From positions 6,294,570 to 6,358,569 of the forward strand of contig OX387602.1 of the NCBI GenBank assembly GCA_947568835.1: a stretch of DNA of 64,000 nucleotides, in the 5' to 3' direction. The position numbers and the translations under genes were made by a program. This document shows, piece by piece, positions 34,701 to 45,257 of the stretch. Origin of the DNA: Protonemura montana (Eukaryota; Arthropoda; Insecta; Plecoptera; Nemouridae). Every line of letters starts with the position of its first letter. Within the stretch, counting starts at the first letter, position 1. The notes below the pieces were generated by a model that did not search any database, had not been told where the DNA came from, and saw nothing but the letters and a program-made list of their open reading frames with translations.

Positions 34701-37700
34701 TTAGGGAATCAAAGCTGACTCGTCTCTTGCAAGATTCTCTCGGAGGGAAGACAAAGACATCTATTATTGCAACAATTTCGCCGGCGGGTTGTAGCCTTGA
34801 GGAGACTCTTAGCACTTTGGATTACGCACATCGTGCTAAGAATATCACTAATCGACCGGAAATCAATCAGAAGTTGACCAAGAAGACTCTGATCAAGGTA
34901 AGCTTCTTGTCCTTCAATTGTGTTTGCTATTCAAGTTTTGGTTTTGTGCTCTTGTTTGTTGTTTTGCTACCATCATTACCTGTTTTGCCTTTTTTTTTCT
35001 ACTTCTTTCTCCTTGTGGTTCTTATTGCCATCATGGTAATTTTTCTGTTTTAGGAATACACGGAGGAGATCGACCGATTACGCAGGGATTTGATGGCCAC
35101 TCGAGAGGGAAATGGAGTGTGCATCGCTAAGGAGAATTACCAGCAGATGATCAATGAGCTTGAAAACCTACACACCGAGATGGCCGAGAAGATTGGTAAT
35201 ATAAAAGCATTGTCCGAAGAATTGGAGAAAAAGGAGGTCAGTTTCGTGGTCTAGTTTGTACTACTATTACTACTAGTACTAATACTAATGTTATTATTGG
35301 GAACACTACTACCTTCTTAAAAGTTGGTGCTCAAGCGGGACTCGAATTCTGATCTCTACATGTCATGGGTATTGCTTTAACCAATTGAGCTACTTGAATA
35401 TGTTGTTTTTGAGAGGATTTCAGTTCATTTGATTATCATTTTTTAGATTTTTGAGAGGGTAGAAGTGTTCCTAATCATGAAATGGAAGCATTGGCATTTT
35501 AAATGATATTTCCCAAGATAATGTCTGTTTTTTTCTAAATGGACATATATATTTACCTGGTTGAAGGTAGAGCAGCAAACTCGTGACCTCGTGAAACTCG
35601 TGAATTGGGTAGCTAGGCACCTTGAATCAAGTAGTTCTTACATATAACCATTGTTATAATTTTATGTTATGTGTTTGGTATGTGCCTTTCAGGGAGTGCT
35701 CAGGGATCTAGGAATGGACCTTGCCAGATGCACAAAGGAATTAACCCTTACTAACAAACTGTTGGACAAGTCGCGGCAGCGACTGCATACCACCCAAGTT
35801 CAACTGAAAGACACTGAGCAGGAATGCGACGAGCACTCGCATCTCGTTGAGAAGCACGTGAAAACAGAAACCGAGCTCGGCAAGCAAGCCCATCAGTTGT
35901 TAGCAGTTGCTGAAGAGAGTACCTCTGACACTTACAAGTGAGTAGTGTTTCTTTTCTAATTTTCTTTGATTCCTATCTCTACTAGCTTCACATTTTTGTA
36001 CATTTAATTTTAATGTGCTAAATATTTGCAGTAGGATTCATTGCTTCAGGCTATAAATTGAATATTTTATTTTAGGTTACATGATAAACTCTGCAGAAAG
36101 CTTGTCATTGAGGACAAAAACAGCCAAGTTTCCAATGCATTTCTTGTTGCTTTCAATGGCAACATGGAAAAGTTTGTCGATAACCTAGAAGAGTACACAA
36201 GAGACCAGCTGGAATGCTGTAAAAATGATCAGGTGGCCTGTGGTAAGTTATTTTGCTCATGAACTGCGTTAGCAAGTTTCTTTTACACTATGTGACCATG
36301 AATGTGATATGACCTAGGTAGCATGGCCAAACTGCCGTACAACTACGCATCTATCACAAACAGCCTTTTCAACCTCTGCTCAATGTTCGTCACCTAATTA
36401 CAGATTCATGTACCTAATCTACTGATCAACTGAATATATACCATACTTGTATATTTTATCGTCACTTGTCATGCTTTCGAGTATTGTACATTGACCAATG
36501 GTTTATGTTGTAATAGAGTTTTTTTTTTTTTATTTGCAGGAGAACACCTTTCTTCTGGAATTGTGGCTCTTAATGAAAAACGAAAAATTTTGTCTTCGTT
36601 GAACGAGTCATTTGGTCTTTTCAAGCAAGACATGATAACGAATATAGCTGGACAAAAAGAAGTCAACAATGACTGGCAGAACAATTTCCTGAATACTCTA
36701 ACTTCCCACTGCACTGCATCTTGTGAAGGCATTGATGAATTTATGAAAAAAATCAGTGCATTATTACTGGCTATTGATGCTGATCTTGGCAAAATTCAGA
36801 GTGTTATCAACACGGAGGCAGTCGCATTGCCCCAGAAGCTTGCAAGCCACCAACAGTCTATAAGGAAGCACTGCGAAAGCCAGTTAAGCGGAATTTTTGT
36901 GAAATTGCAGGAAACCGTTGAGCAGATCGTGGACAAGGGTAGAATAGAAAGTGAAGCTTCACTCGCTAAAGCTAGCCAGCTACAAAATATGCACGAAAAG
37001 TTAGTGGCTGATACACAATTGACTTTTCAAAACTGGCTAAATGAATCGACTCTTATCCGCAATGAAATACAATCGGGTCTTACCCAAGCTGTTGTTAATG
37101 GGAAGGATATTGCAGACACTGTTGCTGAGAACATGAATCAAAATAAGACCGATAATGGTTTGTTTCTTCACCATATTGATGAAAGTGTCAATGCAGTGAA
37201 CAAGGGCTTTGAAAATCTTGTTATTGAGACTTCCATGAACCTGGCTGACTCTCAAAAAAATAGTGAACTGATAAAACAGGATCTTAGTAATGAACAAATC
37301 CTTAGAAAAGAAGAATTCAGTTCTGAGAAGACAAGAGTGCAGGAATTGGTGCACAATCAAACAAACCAGCTATATTTGGTGCTGCAGGATCAAGTGCGGC
37401 TTGTCGAAGATACCAATAATGGGATGCAGGTCTCAACTAGTGCACTTGAAAAGAGTCTTCAAGACCAGGGAGATGAGCTTGAAAGTTATTCTAGGCATTG
37501 TCAAGCTTCAGCACTGAAAAACGCAGACCAAGTAACAGAATGGAGCAAAATTGCTTGCATTGAATTGCAGACACGTAAACAGGAAGTCACCAAGTTTGTT
37601 AACAGTGATTTAAACAAAGATATTCCCACTGGTGTCACACCGGAACGAAAGAACTTCCGGTATACAAGGGTCCTTGCTGCTACTTCGCCTCACCAGAGAA

Positions 37701-38181
37701 TCATCGAAAGATTCCGTGCATCTAGACCTTGTATCTTAGATGAATTCTCCACAGAAAGTGACTTAGCTACAAGTGACAGCCAATCAGAATGTGATCAAAC
37801 ACTTTCCATCGAGGAGGAGCTCAAAAGTTTGAATGTATCTAGAACATCTGTGCTTAGGAGGTCTCAGTCGACTAACGATCTACAATCTTTGGATTCTGAT
37901 AATGTCCTTAACATTTCAACTATCAGCGAAAGAGAATATCAGGTATTGGAGATTTTTGATCAGACAATTGGTAAAGACATGATATTTTCACATTTGGATC
38001 TTGATTACCTTTTTTTTTTCAGCACGAAAATAAGGAAAACTCAACTGTCAAATCATGTGTGCCGCCTATAAAAACAAAGAAGATTGGAAACTCAGTATCA
38101 CTAAATGGTGCTTCAAAATCGAGGGTAGACTCTGGGCTAAGGAAGCCGTTGATGGCACAAAATCAGCCTTCTTCTAAATGA
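28788..38181 (+). CDS. KIF11: Kinesin-5 (Eg5/KIF11/Klp61F), bipolar mitotic motor
   Basis: Eleven exons: 28788-28855, 29505-29649, 29930-30082, 33374-33681, 34008-34244, 34705-34897, 35054-35236, 35693-35937, 36076-36242, 36540-37942, 38023-38181 (TGA); 1,086 residues, typical for the family. Kinesin-5 is a homotetrameric plus-end motor that slides antiparallel microtubules to set up the bipolar spindle. The motor domain covers about 15-368: [12 protein letters not shown]-loop GQTGTGKT (98-105), SSRSHTIF (switch I), DLAGSE (switch II), [14 protein letters not shown] and the neck after [13 protein letters not shown] long coiled-coil stalk follows. The tail has a BimC box, [16 protein letters not shown], with the presumed CDK1-target Thr at about 933; this separates kinesin-5 from other kinesins. 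Exon 10 alone encodes nearly half the protein. Intron 3 (3.3 kb) carries two tandem repeat copies. Confidence 0.95.
30707..31783 (+). repeat. 1.08-kb repeat family, copy A (kinesin-5 intron 3)
   Basis: Begins ctagcagaaccggatgcct and ends tttatataaggttaa. It is directly followed by copy B. Internal landmarks: ggggtcact and agtgacccc forming a 9-bp stem, ccctgcagtggtcaaaaaac, and a 74-codon frame near 31525. No transposase or reverse transcriptase was recognised. The ends lack terminal inverted repeats. A non-autonomous Helitron/Helentron-like element is my guess at class. Confidence 0.85.
31784..32860 (+). repeat. 1.08-kb repeat family, copy B (tandem with A)
   Basis: Same orientation, same ends and same 1,077-bp length as copy A, starting at the base after it. 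Differences are scattered substitutions and small indels. The tandem junction is aaggttaa joined to ctagcag, the same junction as between copies C and D. Confidence 0.87.
35322..35400 (-). repeat. tRNA-like (tRNA-derived SINE) fragment in kinesin-5 intron 7
   Basis: Read on the minus strand it has an A-box-like TAGCTCAATTGG followed about 45 bases later by a B-box-like AATTCGAGTCCCG, with the spacing of a tRNA gene. Stems are imperfect and no clear anticodon stem forms, so a SINE head is more likely than a working tRNA gene. Confidence 0.5.
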
Positions 38182-38474
38182 TTTTTCTGGTGTTCGGCTG
38201 CTGTTCAACGTATACCAATTTAGATCTTTTGTTATTTATTTTTTTTACTTTTTTTTAACTGTTAGGTTAACCAATACCATTTTATTTCTAAACTATATTT
38301 AACATTTGAAGAGCAATTCGAACAAATTTTTAATAAGCTATTTCATGAGCATTTCGTTTTAACAGAAATGTTCTTAAAATATCTAGGGGGCTTTGAGAAG
38401 TTTTAAATATTTCAAGGAAAGCTTTTCAAGGAAGCATCTCTTATGTTTGATGGCATATGTTCTTATGTTTATGG

Positions 38475-39398
38475 CAGATGCACAGCAAGAAGAAGAGAAG
38501 AAAAGCTGTGGATCATGTCTACGAAGAACTTAAAAGGGTTGGTAATCGTTACTGGGTAATACTGGACTTTCTATTGCGCCAAGCCAAGAGCAGCCAATAC
38601 ACCCCCCGAGAAGCAATGTATATTGGATTCCTCGGAGAAATATTTATGCACATGTTGAAGTGCGTTGCACAGCCTTTGATGGTCGCTTGCTTGATATCTG
38701 CAATTGGATCTTTAGACATTAAACTGTCTGGGAGGCTTGGCCTCCAGTTTATTGTTTACATGCTAGTGATGAAAGTATTGAACATAAATAGCATGACATT
38801 TCTTCTTGCTGTTAATATGGGAGCAGTCATCTACTTAATATATATATATTACTTTTTTGGATAATTTACATCGCTCCATTTATGGTTGCTTGGCTTGTAG
38901 CCAAGCAAATTATACGGGTGGGTTCAATAGAAGACCTTCTCTTCAAAGTTAGGATGTACCTAGTCACAATTGTGGGATTATATTTGAGTGTGATTTTTAT
39001 AATTTACCCTCTAATATAGTTTGTGGGGGTGATAAAAAATCCTTACAAACTTGCTCAATATGTATAAAGATGGGGAGGCAATATTTCAGGGGGTTGCTCC
39101 GGGGCTCGATGTACAAATGAATGGATTGACATTGAGAGCTTCAAACTACGAGATTATTATGTTGTTGGGATTAAGTGCCTCAATGGTCTCTGCAGCAATT
39201 CCAAGCAGTGTAATGGTAGTTGTAGTTATGGTTCTTGATACCATTGGCTTTCTAAATCATGATCTGGGGTTACTCTTTGCAGTCGATTGGTTAGATGACT
39301 GTTTATCTACAGTATGCAACTGCTGGGGATATGTTATTTTGGCAGGGTTGTTATGCCACTATAATAAAGACTTGGGCAAATACAGCCCTACGAGTTGA
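38475..39398 (+). pseudogene. Processed pseudogene of an SLC1 excitatory amino acid transporter
   Basis: Intronless remains of a sodium-dependent glutamate transporter. Blocks in order: TPREAMYIGFLGEIF and LISAIGSLDIKLSGRLGL (38610-38740), a second frame with IAPFMVAWLVAKQII and VIFIIYPLI (38870-39015), then an in-frame stop and KNPYKLAQY, then GEAIFQGVAPGL, AIPSSVMVVVVMVLDTIGF and LLFAVDWLDDCLSTV (39070-39330). The text jumps from the KNPY block to the segment after NMDGTAL. The re-entrant hairpin 2 region and the diagnostic NMDGTA motif are therefore deleted, and frames shift at least twice. It cannot make a transporter. It lies just past the kinesin-5 stop and probably overlaps that 3' UTR. 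No target duplication or poly-A tail was identified. Confidence 0.88.
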
Positions 39399-40575
39399 GG
39401 AATAGAAAATGAATGAATGTTCGTGAATTTTGCACTTAATTTATAAGTATGTATTTTATTATTGGAATATTTTATCTAAAAGAAATTCTCAAAAATGTAT
39501 AGTGCAATAAGAAATATTGGAATTCTCTTAGATGTTGTTTAGTTTATTTGTTTCTCGCACAGTGACGTTACAAATGTTATAAATTCCCCCTTGAAACAAA
39601 TAAACTAAACTAAAACTAAAACTGATACATTTTTCCACGGCTTCTTACGTCGATGCACAAGAATTGTCACCTGTTTTTGCAATCTGTCACTCAAAATCAA
39701 TATAAGTCGGAATAATCTCTAAAAAAAACGTATTAAGTACCTTTTTTGGTTATTAAAAAATCTGCATTCCATGCTTAGGTTGCTAGCAATGGAAAGTTGA
39801 GCCACAGGTGAATTGCATAAAAGTCAGAAATAACATTTTCGTTTGAAATTGAAATTGAATTTTTATTGAAATTTGTTTTCATTCCTTCCATTATTGATTG
39901 AGTATTGGTGATTTCTTTTGATATAAGCACCCAAAAATCCTTGAAAAACTTTATTTGACACTATCATTACCCAACTCACTTGTAGAAAACTTTGCTAAGC
40001 TAATACTGTTTAATGCTTTTTCAAAAAGGAAAAGGGTAACTAAAAAGGAATTCCAGGGCGATTGAATAAATTCTAATATGATTTCCACTATTTGCCAACT
40101 GCGCAACAACTCCCTTGAGGCAAAACATTCGTTATTAGGGTGAAACGACAAAGTAAATGAAAGAACTCCCATATATTATATTAATAGGCCTAAAATTTCT
40201 CTGGAACTACTATTTGTTCAAATTGTCATGTTTTACAGTGGAAGATATTCTCATTGACTAATTGCCAATTATTAAAGCATAGCTGGAAATTGCTAAGAGT
40301 CAATTTCATCACCAGAAATTGTTTATAAAGACATCTATCCAACACTAGCTTGCTAGATAATATTTAAAATTTCCATGTTTTTTATTCCAAATCTGAATTA
40401 ACAAATAACCAACAATAGTTGTGTCTATCACACAACTGAACCAAATGATCTCTAAATATCTTTACAATAATGCACATTATTCTGCGTGGTATACTTTATT
40501 TCTTTATTTATTGCGGCTCTTCAGGCTATATAATATAAAAGTATATAACAATAATATTTATACAAATATAGAGAA
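39399..40575. other. Intergenic AT-rich DNA
   Basis: About 1.2 kb with no recognisable gene or RNA. A phrase near 39540 (gtttatttgtttctcgcac) and an inverted-looking counterpart near 39594 (gaaacaaataaactaaac) suggest a minor short inverted repeat. Confidence 0.5.
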
Positions 40576-43389
40576 CTAGCAGAACCCGATGCCTAACGGC
40601 ACCTTAAGATTTTGAGGGAGTGGGCATTTTGATTTATATTTTACTTGACTTGAAGCATATTTTAAAAAGTTTTCGAAATTTGTCAGATGCCGTTCCAAAA
40701 GTTTTAAATAGGGCCACAACCTAAAGTGCCAAACAACACCTAACAATATTGTTAAATACCATACAATTCCATAAAATACCATAGAATACCATAGAACTCC
40801 ATAGAATACCATAGAATACCATATAACTCAATAGAATTTCATAGAATATCATAGAACTCCAAAGAATACCATAGAATACCAAACAATATCATAGAATACC
40901 AAAGAACTCCATAGAATACCATAGAATACCATAGAATACCATAGAATACCATAGAATACTAAATAATATCATCGACTACCATAGAACTCCATAGAATACC
41001 AAAGAATACCAAACAAAATCATAGAATACCAAAGAACTCCAAAGAATACCATAGAACTCCATAGAATACCATACAATATCATAGAATACAAAAAAAATAT
41101 CATAGAATACCCTAGAACTCACTAGAATATCATAAAATACCGAACAATGTCATAGAATACCATAGAATACCATAGAATACTATATAATATCATAGAATAC
41201 CAAAAAATATAATAGAGTACCATAGAACTCAATAGAATACCATAGAATACCATAGAATACCAAACAATATCATAGAATACCATAGATCACCAAACAATAC
41301 CATAGAATACCATAAAATACCAAACAATATCATAGAATACCATAGAACTCAATAGAATATCATAAAATACCAAACAATACCATAGAATACCATAGAATAC
41401 CATAGAATACCATAGAATACCATACAATACCATACATTACCATACAATATCATAGAATACCAAAAAATATAATAGAGTACCATAGAACTCCATAGAATAC
41501 CATAGTACACGATAGAATACCATAGAATACCATAGAATACCATAGAATATCAAACAATATCATAGAATACCATAGAATACCATAGAATACAATAGAACTC
41601 CATAGAATACCATAGAATACCATAGAATACCATAGAATACCATACAATATCATAGAATACCAAAAAATATCATAGAATACCATAGAACTCCATAGAATAC
41701 CATAGAATACCATGGAACTCCATAGAATACCATAGAATACCATACAATATCATAGAATACCAAACAATATCATAGAATACCATAGAACTCCATAGAATAC
41801 CATAGAATACCATAGAATACCATAGAATACCATAGAATACCATAGAATACCATAGAATACCAAACTATATCATAGAATACCATAGAACTCCATAGAATAC
41901 CATAGAATACCTTGGAATACCATAGTTTACCATAGAATACCATAGAATACTATAGAATACCATAGAATACCATAGAATACCATAGAATATCATAGAATAC
42001 CATAGAATACCATAGAACTCCATAGAATACCATAGAATACCATAGAATAACATAGACTACCATGTAACACCATAAAGTACTATACAATATTAAACACTTC
42101 CATAGAAAACCGTATTAAACTTAGATTGCTTATTTGGATTAGATTTGATAAAACTGCACTCCGTCATTAATGACGTTTTGAATTTAAATACCTGTTGAAT
42201 AATCACGGCATCCTCGAAAATAAAATAAGTATCCACGGCGTCCTGATTCGATGAAAGATATCTGTCAAATGTTTATCTTTGATCTGTCAATGTCACTTTA
42301 AATCTAGTTTTGGCAAAATTATCAATAAAAAACTAATCAAGTGTGTTTTGTTTGTTTAAAAACCCTATTTAATGTGTAAAAGACCTGCAAAGAAAGTTAG
42401 GATTGTTATTGATTTACATATTTGTCACAAATATCATTGATGGCTTGGAATCAACTGTGTGATCTTGTCTAGGCTGGGGATGGAGAAAAATCGTCGTATT
42501 TTAAGAAATTTCTTGTCTTTCGTATACTATTTACAATAAATATCTTTAAATATGTTTACAAAAGATTCCAATAGTTGTGTTAATAGATTGTTTAACTTTC
42601 CAAACCTTTTTGACGTGTAAATAACCTCCACAAGAATGCCACGGGCTTGTCAAGTGGCTATTTTTCATCTTGCTAGCCAAGACACCAACAATATTTTTGA
42701 TACTTTACTATAATAATGCTCTTTAAAATCACCGTGAAAAAGACGTAGTTGGATTAAATCCTGAATAAAGAACCAAAATAAGCCAATTTCACACGTTTTT
42801 CCTTCAGTTCTAGAGATTTTGAAAAGAATTTGACATTGACGTTGACATTGACATTGACGTTTGAATATCCTGAATGCACTGCCGCAAAGATAAGTTTAAG
42901 AATTCGTTCACCCTGCAGTGGTCAAAAAACCAAACAAATGAATGCATCTGTCAAACTTTTTGCAAAATTATTTCTATTTCACTTAAAACGAACGTAAATA
43001 ACAGCGTTTGTGCTCAATTTCTTCAATAACTTTCATAGGCATGCATAAACAGTATTACCAAACTGCTGCAGGTCATTTAAAGGCAAGTTTTGAATGAAAT
43101 AAAAATCGAACTGTGAGACATGGCTCCAATTTTCCTAGGCAGGAAATTTCAAACACAATTATCAATATTTCACCAAAAAAACGCTTTCAAATCACCCTCA
43201 AAGTGTCACAATAGGATAGAGATTTTAATTTTGAACAATTATAACCCAATTGCACACGTTTTTAACCACATTTCGCAATTTAAATCAACATGTACAGAAA
43301 AATGTTACCCCAGCTGGTCAGCTGGTCAGCTGGTCAGATACAAACTAAAAAGTTGAACATCGCAATTTAAGGCTTTTATATAAGGTTAA
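40576..43389 (+). repeat. Repeat family copy C, enlarged by a decamer satellite
   Basis: Starts with the same ctagcagaacccgatgcct head as the other copies and ends with the same tttatataaggttaa tail, joined directly to copy D. After about 180 bp the head runs into a 1.3-kb array of 10-bp repeats. Then come about 750 bp not shared with the other copies, and then from about 42850 the standard 3' half. The total of 2.8 kb compares with 1.08 kb for the others. Confidence 0.8.
40756..42075 (+). repeat. Decamer satellite (CATAGAATAC)n
   Basis: Roughly 130 units of a 10-bp repeat, consensus CATAGAATAC with variants CATAGAACTC, CAAACAATAT and CAAAGAATAC. From about 41111 onward the phase is kept almost without break. 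Because 10 is not a multiple of 3, minus-strand open frames arise with a 10-residue period (MVFYGILWYS and similar), which are artefacts of the repeat rather than genes. Confidence 0.95.
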
Positions 43390-44477
43390 CTAGCAGAACC
43401 CGATGCCTAACGGCACCTTAAGCTTTTGAGGGAGTGAGCATTTTGGTTTAAATGTAAAGCCTCTAATGGGACCACAACCAAAAGTACCCCCATTTATTTA
43501 ATTTGAAATTTGCCGTTTATTTCACTCGGGGTCACTGCATTGTGGAAACTCTGTGAATTCCAAAGTGACCACGATGACAATTTCGGAAACAAACGACGTT
43601 GGCTGTCAAAAGATTTCCGTGAAATATTTCTTAGAGAGTGAAACTTGTGAAATACCTTTTACATCTCCACCAGATCTGACTAAAAACCTGTTAAATGAAT
43701 GGATAAGCACCTTAAATTGACAAAATGTAAGTTTCTTTGGTAATTAAGTTGTTTGACATTGTTTGAGAACTGTCAAAACCTTCCCTTGCCAGCCAGTTTT
43801 AAATAAAATTCAAAACGAAAATCCCATCAAATCACCGTATAAATGTCGCGTTGGGTCGTGCTCTGAAGTCATGTAAGATTTAAAATTATTCCCAGCAATG
43901 TTTGACTGGTTTCTAAAAAGTATTTGATGTTCTAATCCTTTTTGACGTTTAAATATCCTGAATTCACTGCCGCAAAGATAAGTTCAAGAATTCGTTCACC
44001 CTGCAGTGGTCAAAAAACCAAACAAATGAATGCATCTGTCAAACTTTTTGCAAAATTATTTCTATTTCACGTAAAACGAACGTAAATAACAGCGTTTGTG
44101 CTCAATTTCTTCAATAACTTTCATAGGCATGCATAAACAGTATTACCGAGCTGCTGCGGGTGAGTAATAGGCAAGTTTTGAATGAAATAAAAATCGAACT
44201 GTGAGACATGGCTCCAATTTTCCTAGGCAGGAAATTTCAAACACAATTATCAATATTTCACCAAAAAAACGCTTTCAAATCACCCTCAAAGTGTCACAAT
44301 AGGATAGAGATTTTAATTTTGAACAATTATAACCCAATTGCACACGTTTTTAACCAAATTTCGCAATTTAAATCAACATGTACAGAAAAATGTTACCCCA
44401 GCTGGTCAGCTGGTCAGCTGGTCAGATACAAACTAAAAAGTTGAACATCGCAATTTAAGGCTTTTATATAAGGTTAA
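43390..44477 (+). repeat. 1.09-kb repeat family, copy D (tandem with C)
   Basis: Full-length copy in the same orientation as C, closest in sequence to copies A and B. It includes a 78-codon open frame at 44208-44444 that is nearly the same as in the other copies. It ends 780 bp before the TOPBP1 start codon. Confidence 0.87.
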
Positions 44478-45257
44478 TGGTTTTCAAAGGGCCATATTAA
44501 GAAAATTAACAGCATAGCCGGCGACCCTGTTAAGATGCGAAGACTAGCAAAAATACATTATTAGCCTGTAGGTACAGAAAACGCATAATAATATATCCGC
44601 CATGTGCAACTTGAATATGCCGCTGGTTGGGGTCAAGTAATTTTAAATGTAGCAGGCGGTGGCCGAGAACTGCCAAATCTTGGCGCAAAATCTCGCTACA
44701 TTTGTGTGCGAGCTTATTTTTCTTTTCTCATCAATGTTCGTGGACATCCTCGTTAGTCGTAGACACATGTATTGTCAATTTCATGTGACATTTATCTAAT
44801 TTCTCTCGGTAAGCAAGTTAATTGTTCTTTGCCAGACACTTTTTAAAGCAAAAATTATTCTTTAGGTTATGGCATAGAAAAAGGATTAGGTTAGGTTATT
44901 GGCTCCCCTAGGGAGTGGAAAGGGGAATGATTTTGTATTTCCAAACTCTATGGTCTTAGACTAAAGATAGGATTAAGAAAAGTAGGTAGGAACTTCCATC
45001 AAATTTGGAAGTAATATATCCAATTTCTATGGAATTTATTTTTACTTCAGTATTTTAAAAGAAGCAGAGCAAACAGCTCCAGCCAATTGTCGGTACTATT
45101 TTTTGGGATCAGTTCCTATCAAGATGAAGTTATTATTTGACATCCTAAACTTACGATTTGCCAACAAAAAATTAATTAAAAGATTGCCTTATTGTTAAGT
45201 ACAACCTCATTTTTTAATTCTATTTCAGGGTTCTTTTTCAACTTACCATTTGGCATA
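44478..45257 (+). promoter_or_regulatory. Upstream region of TOPBP1
   Basis: 780 bp between repeat copy D and the TOPBP1 start. It should contain the promoter and 5' UTR. No definite motif was identified. A short GC-rich stretch occurs near 44640-44710. Confidence 0.4.

Noticed and set aside
41349-42053. Minus-strand frames encoding repeating MVFYGILWYS-like peptides
   Set aside because: They are the direct consequence of a 10-bp tandem repeat lacking stops in that frame; no start context or other coding evidence.
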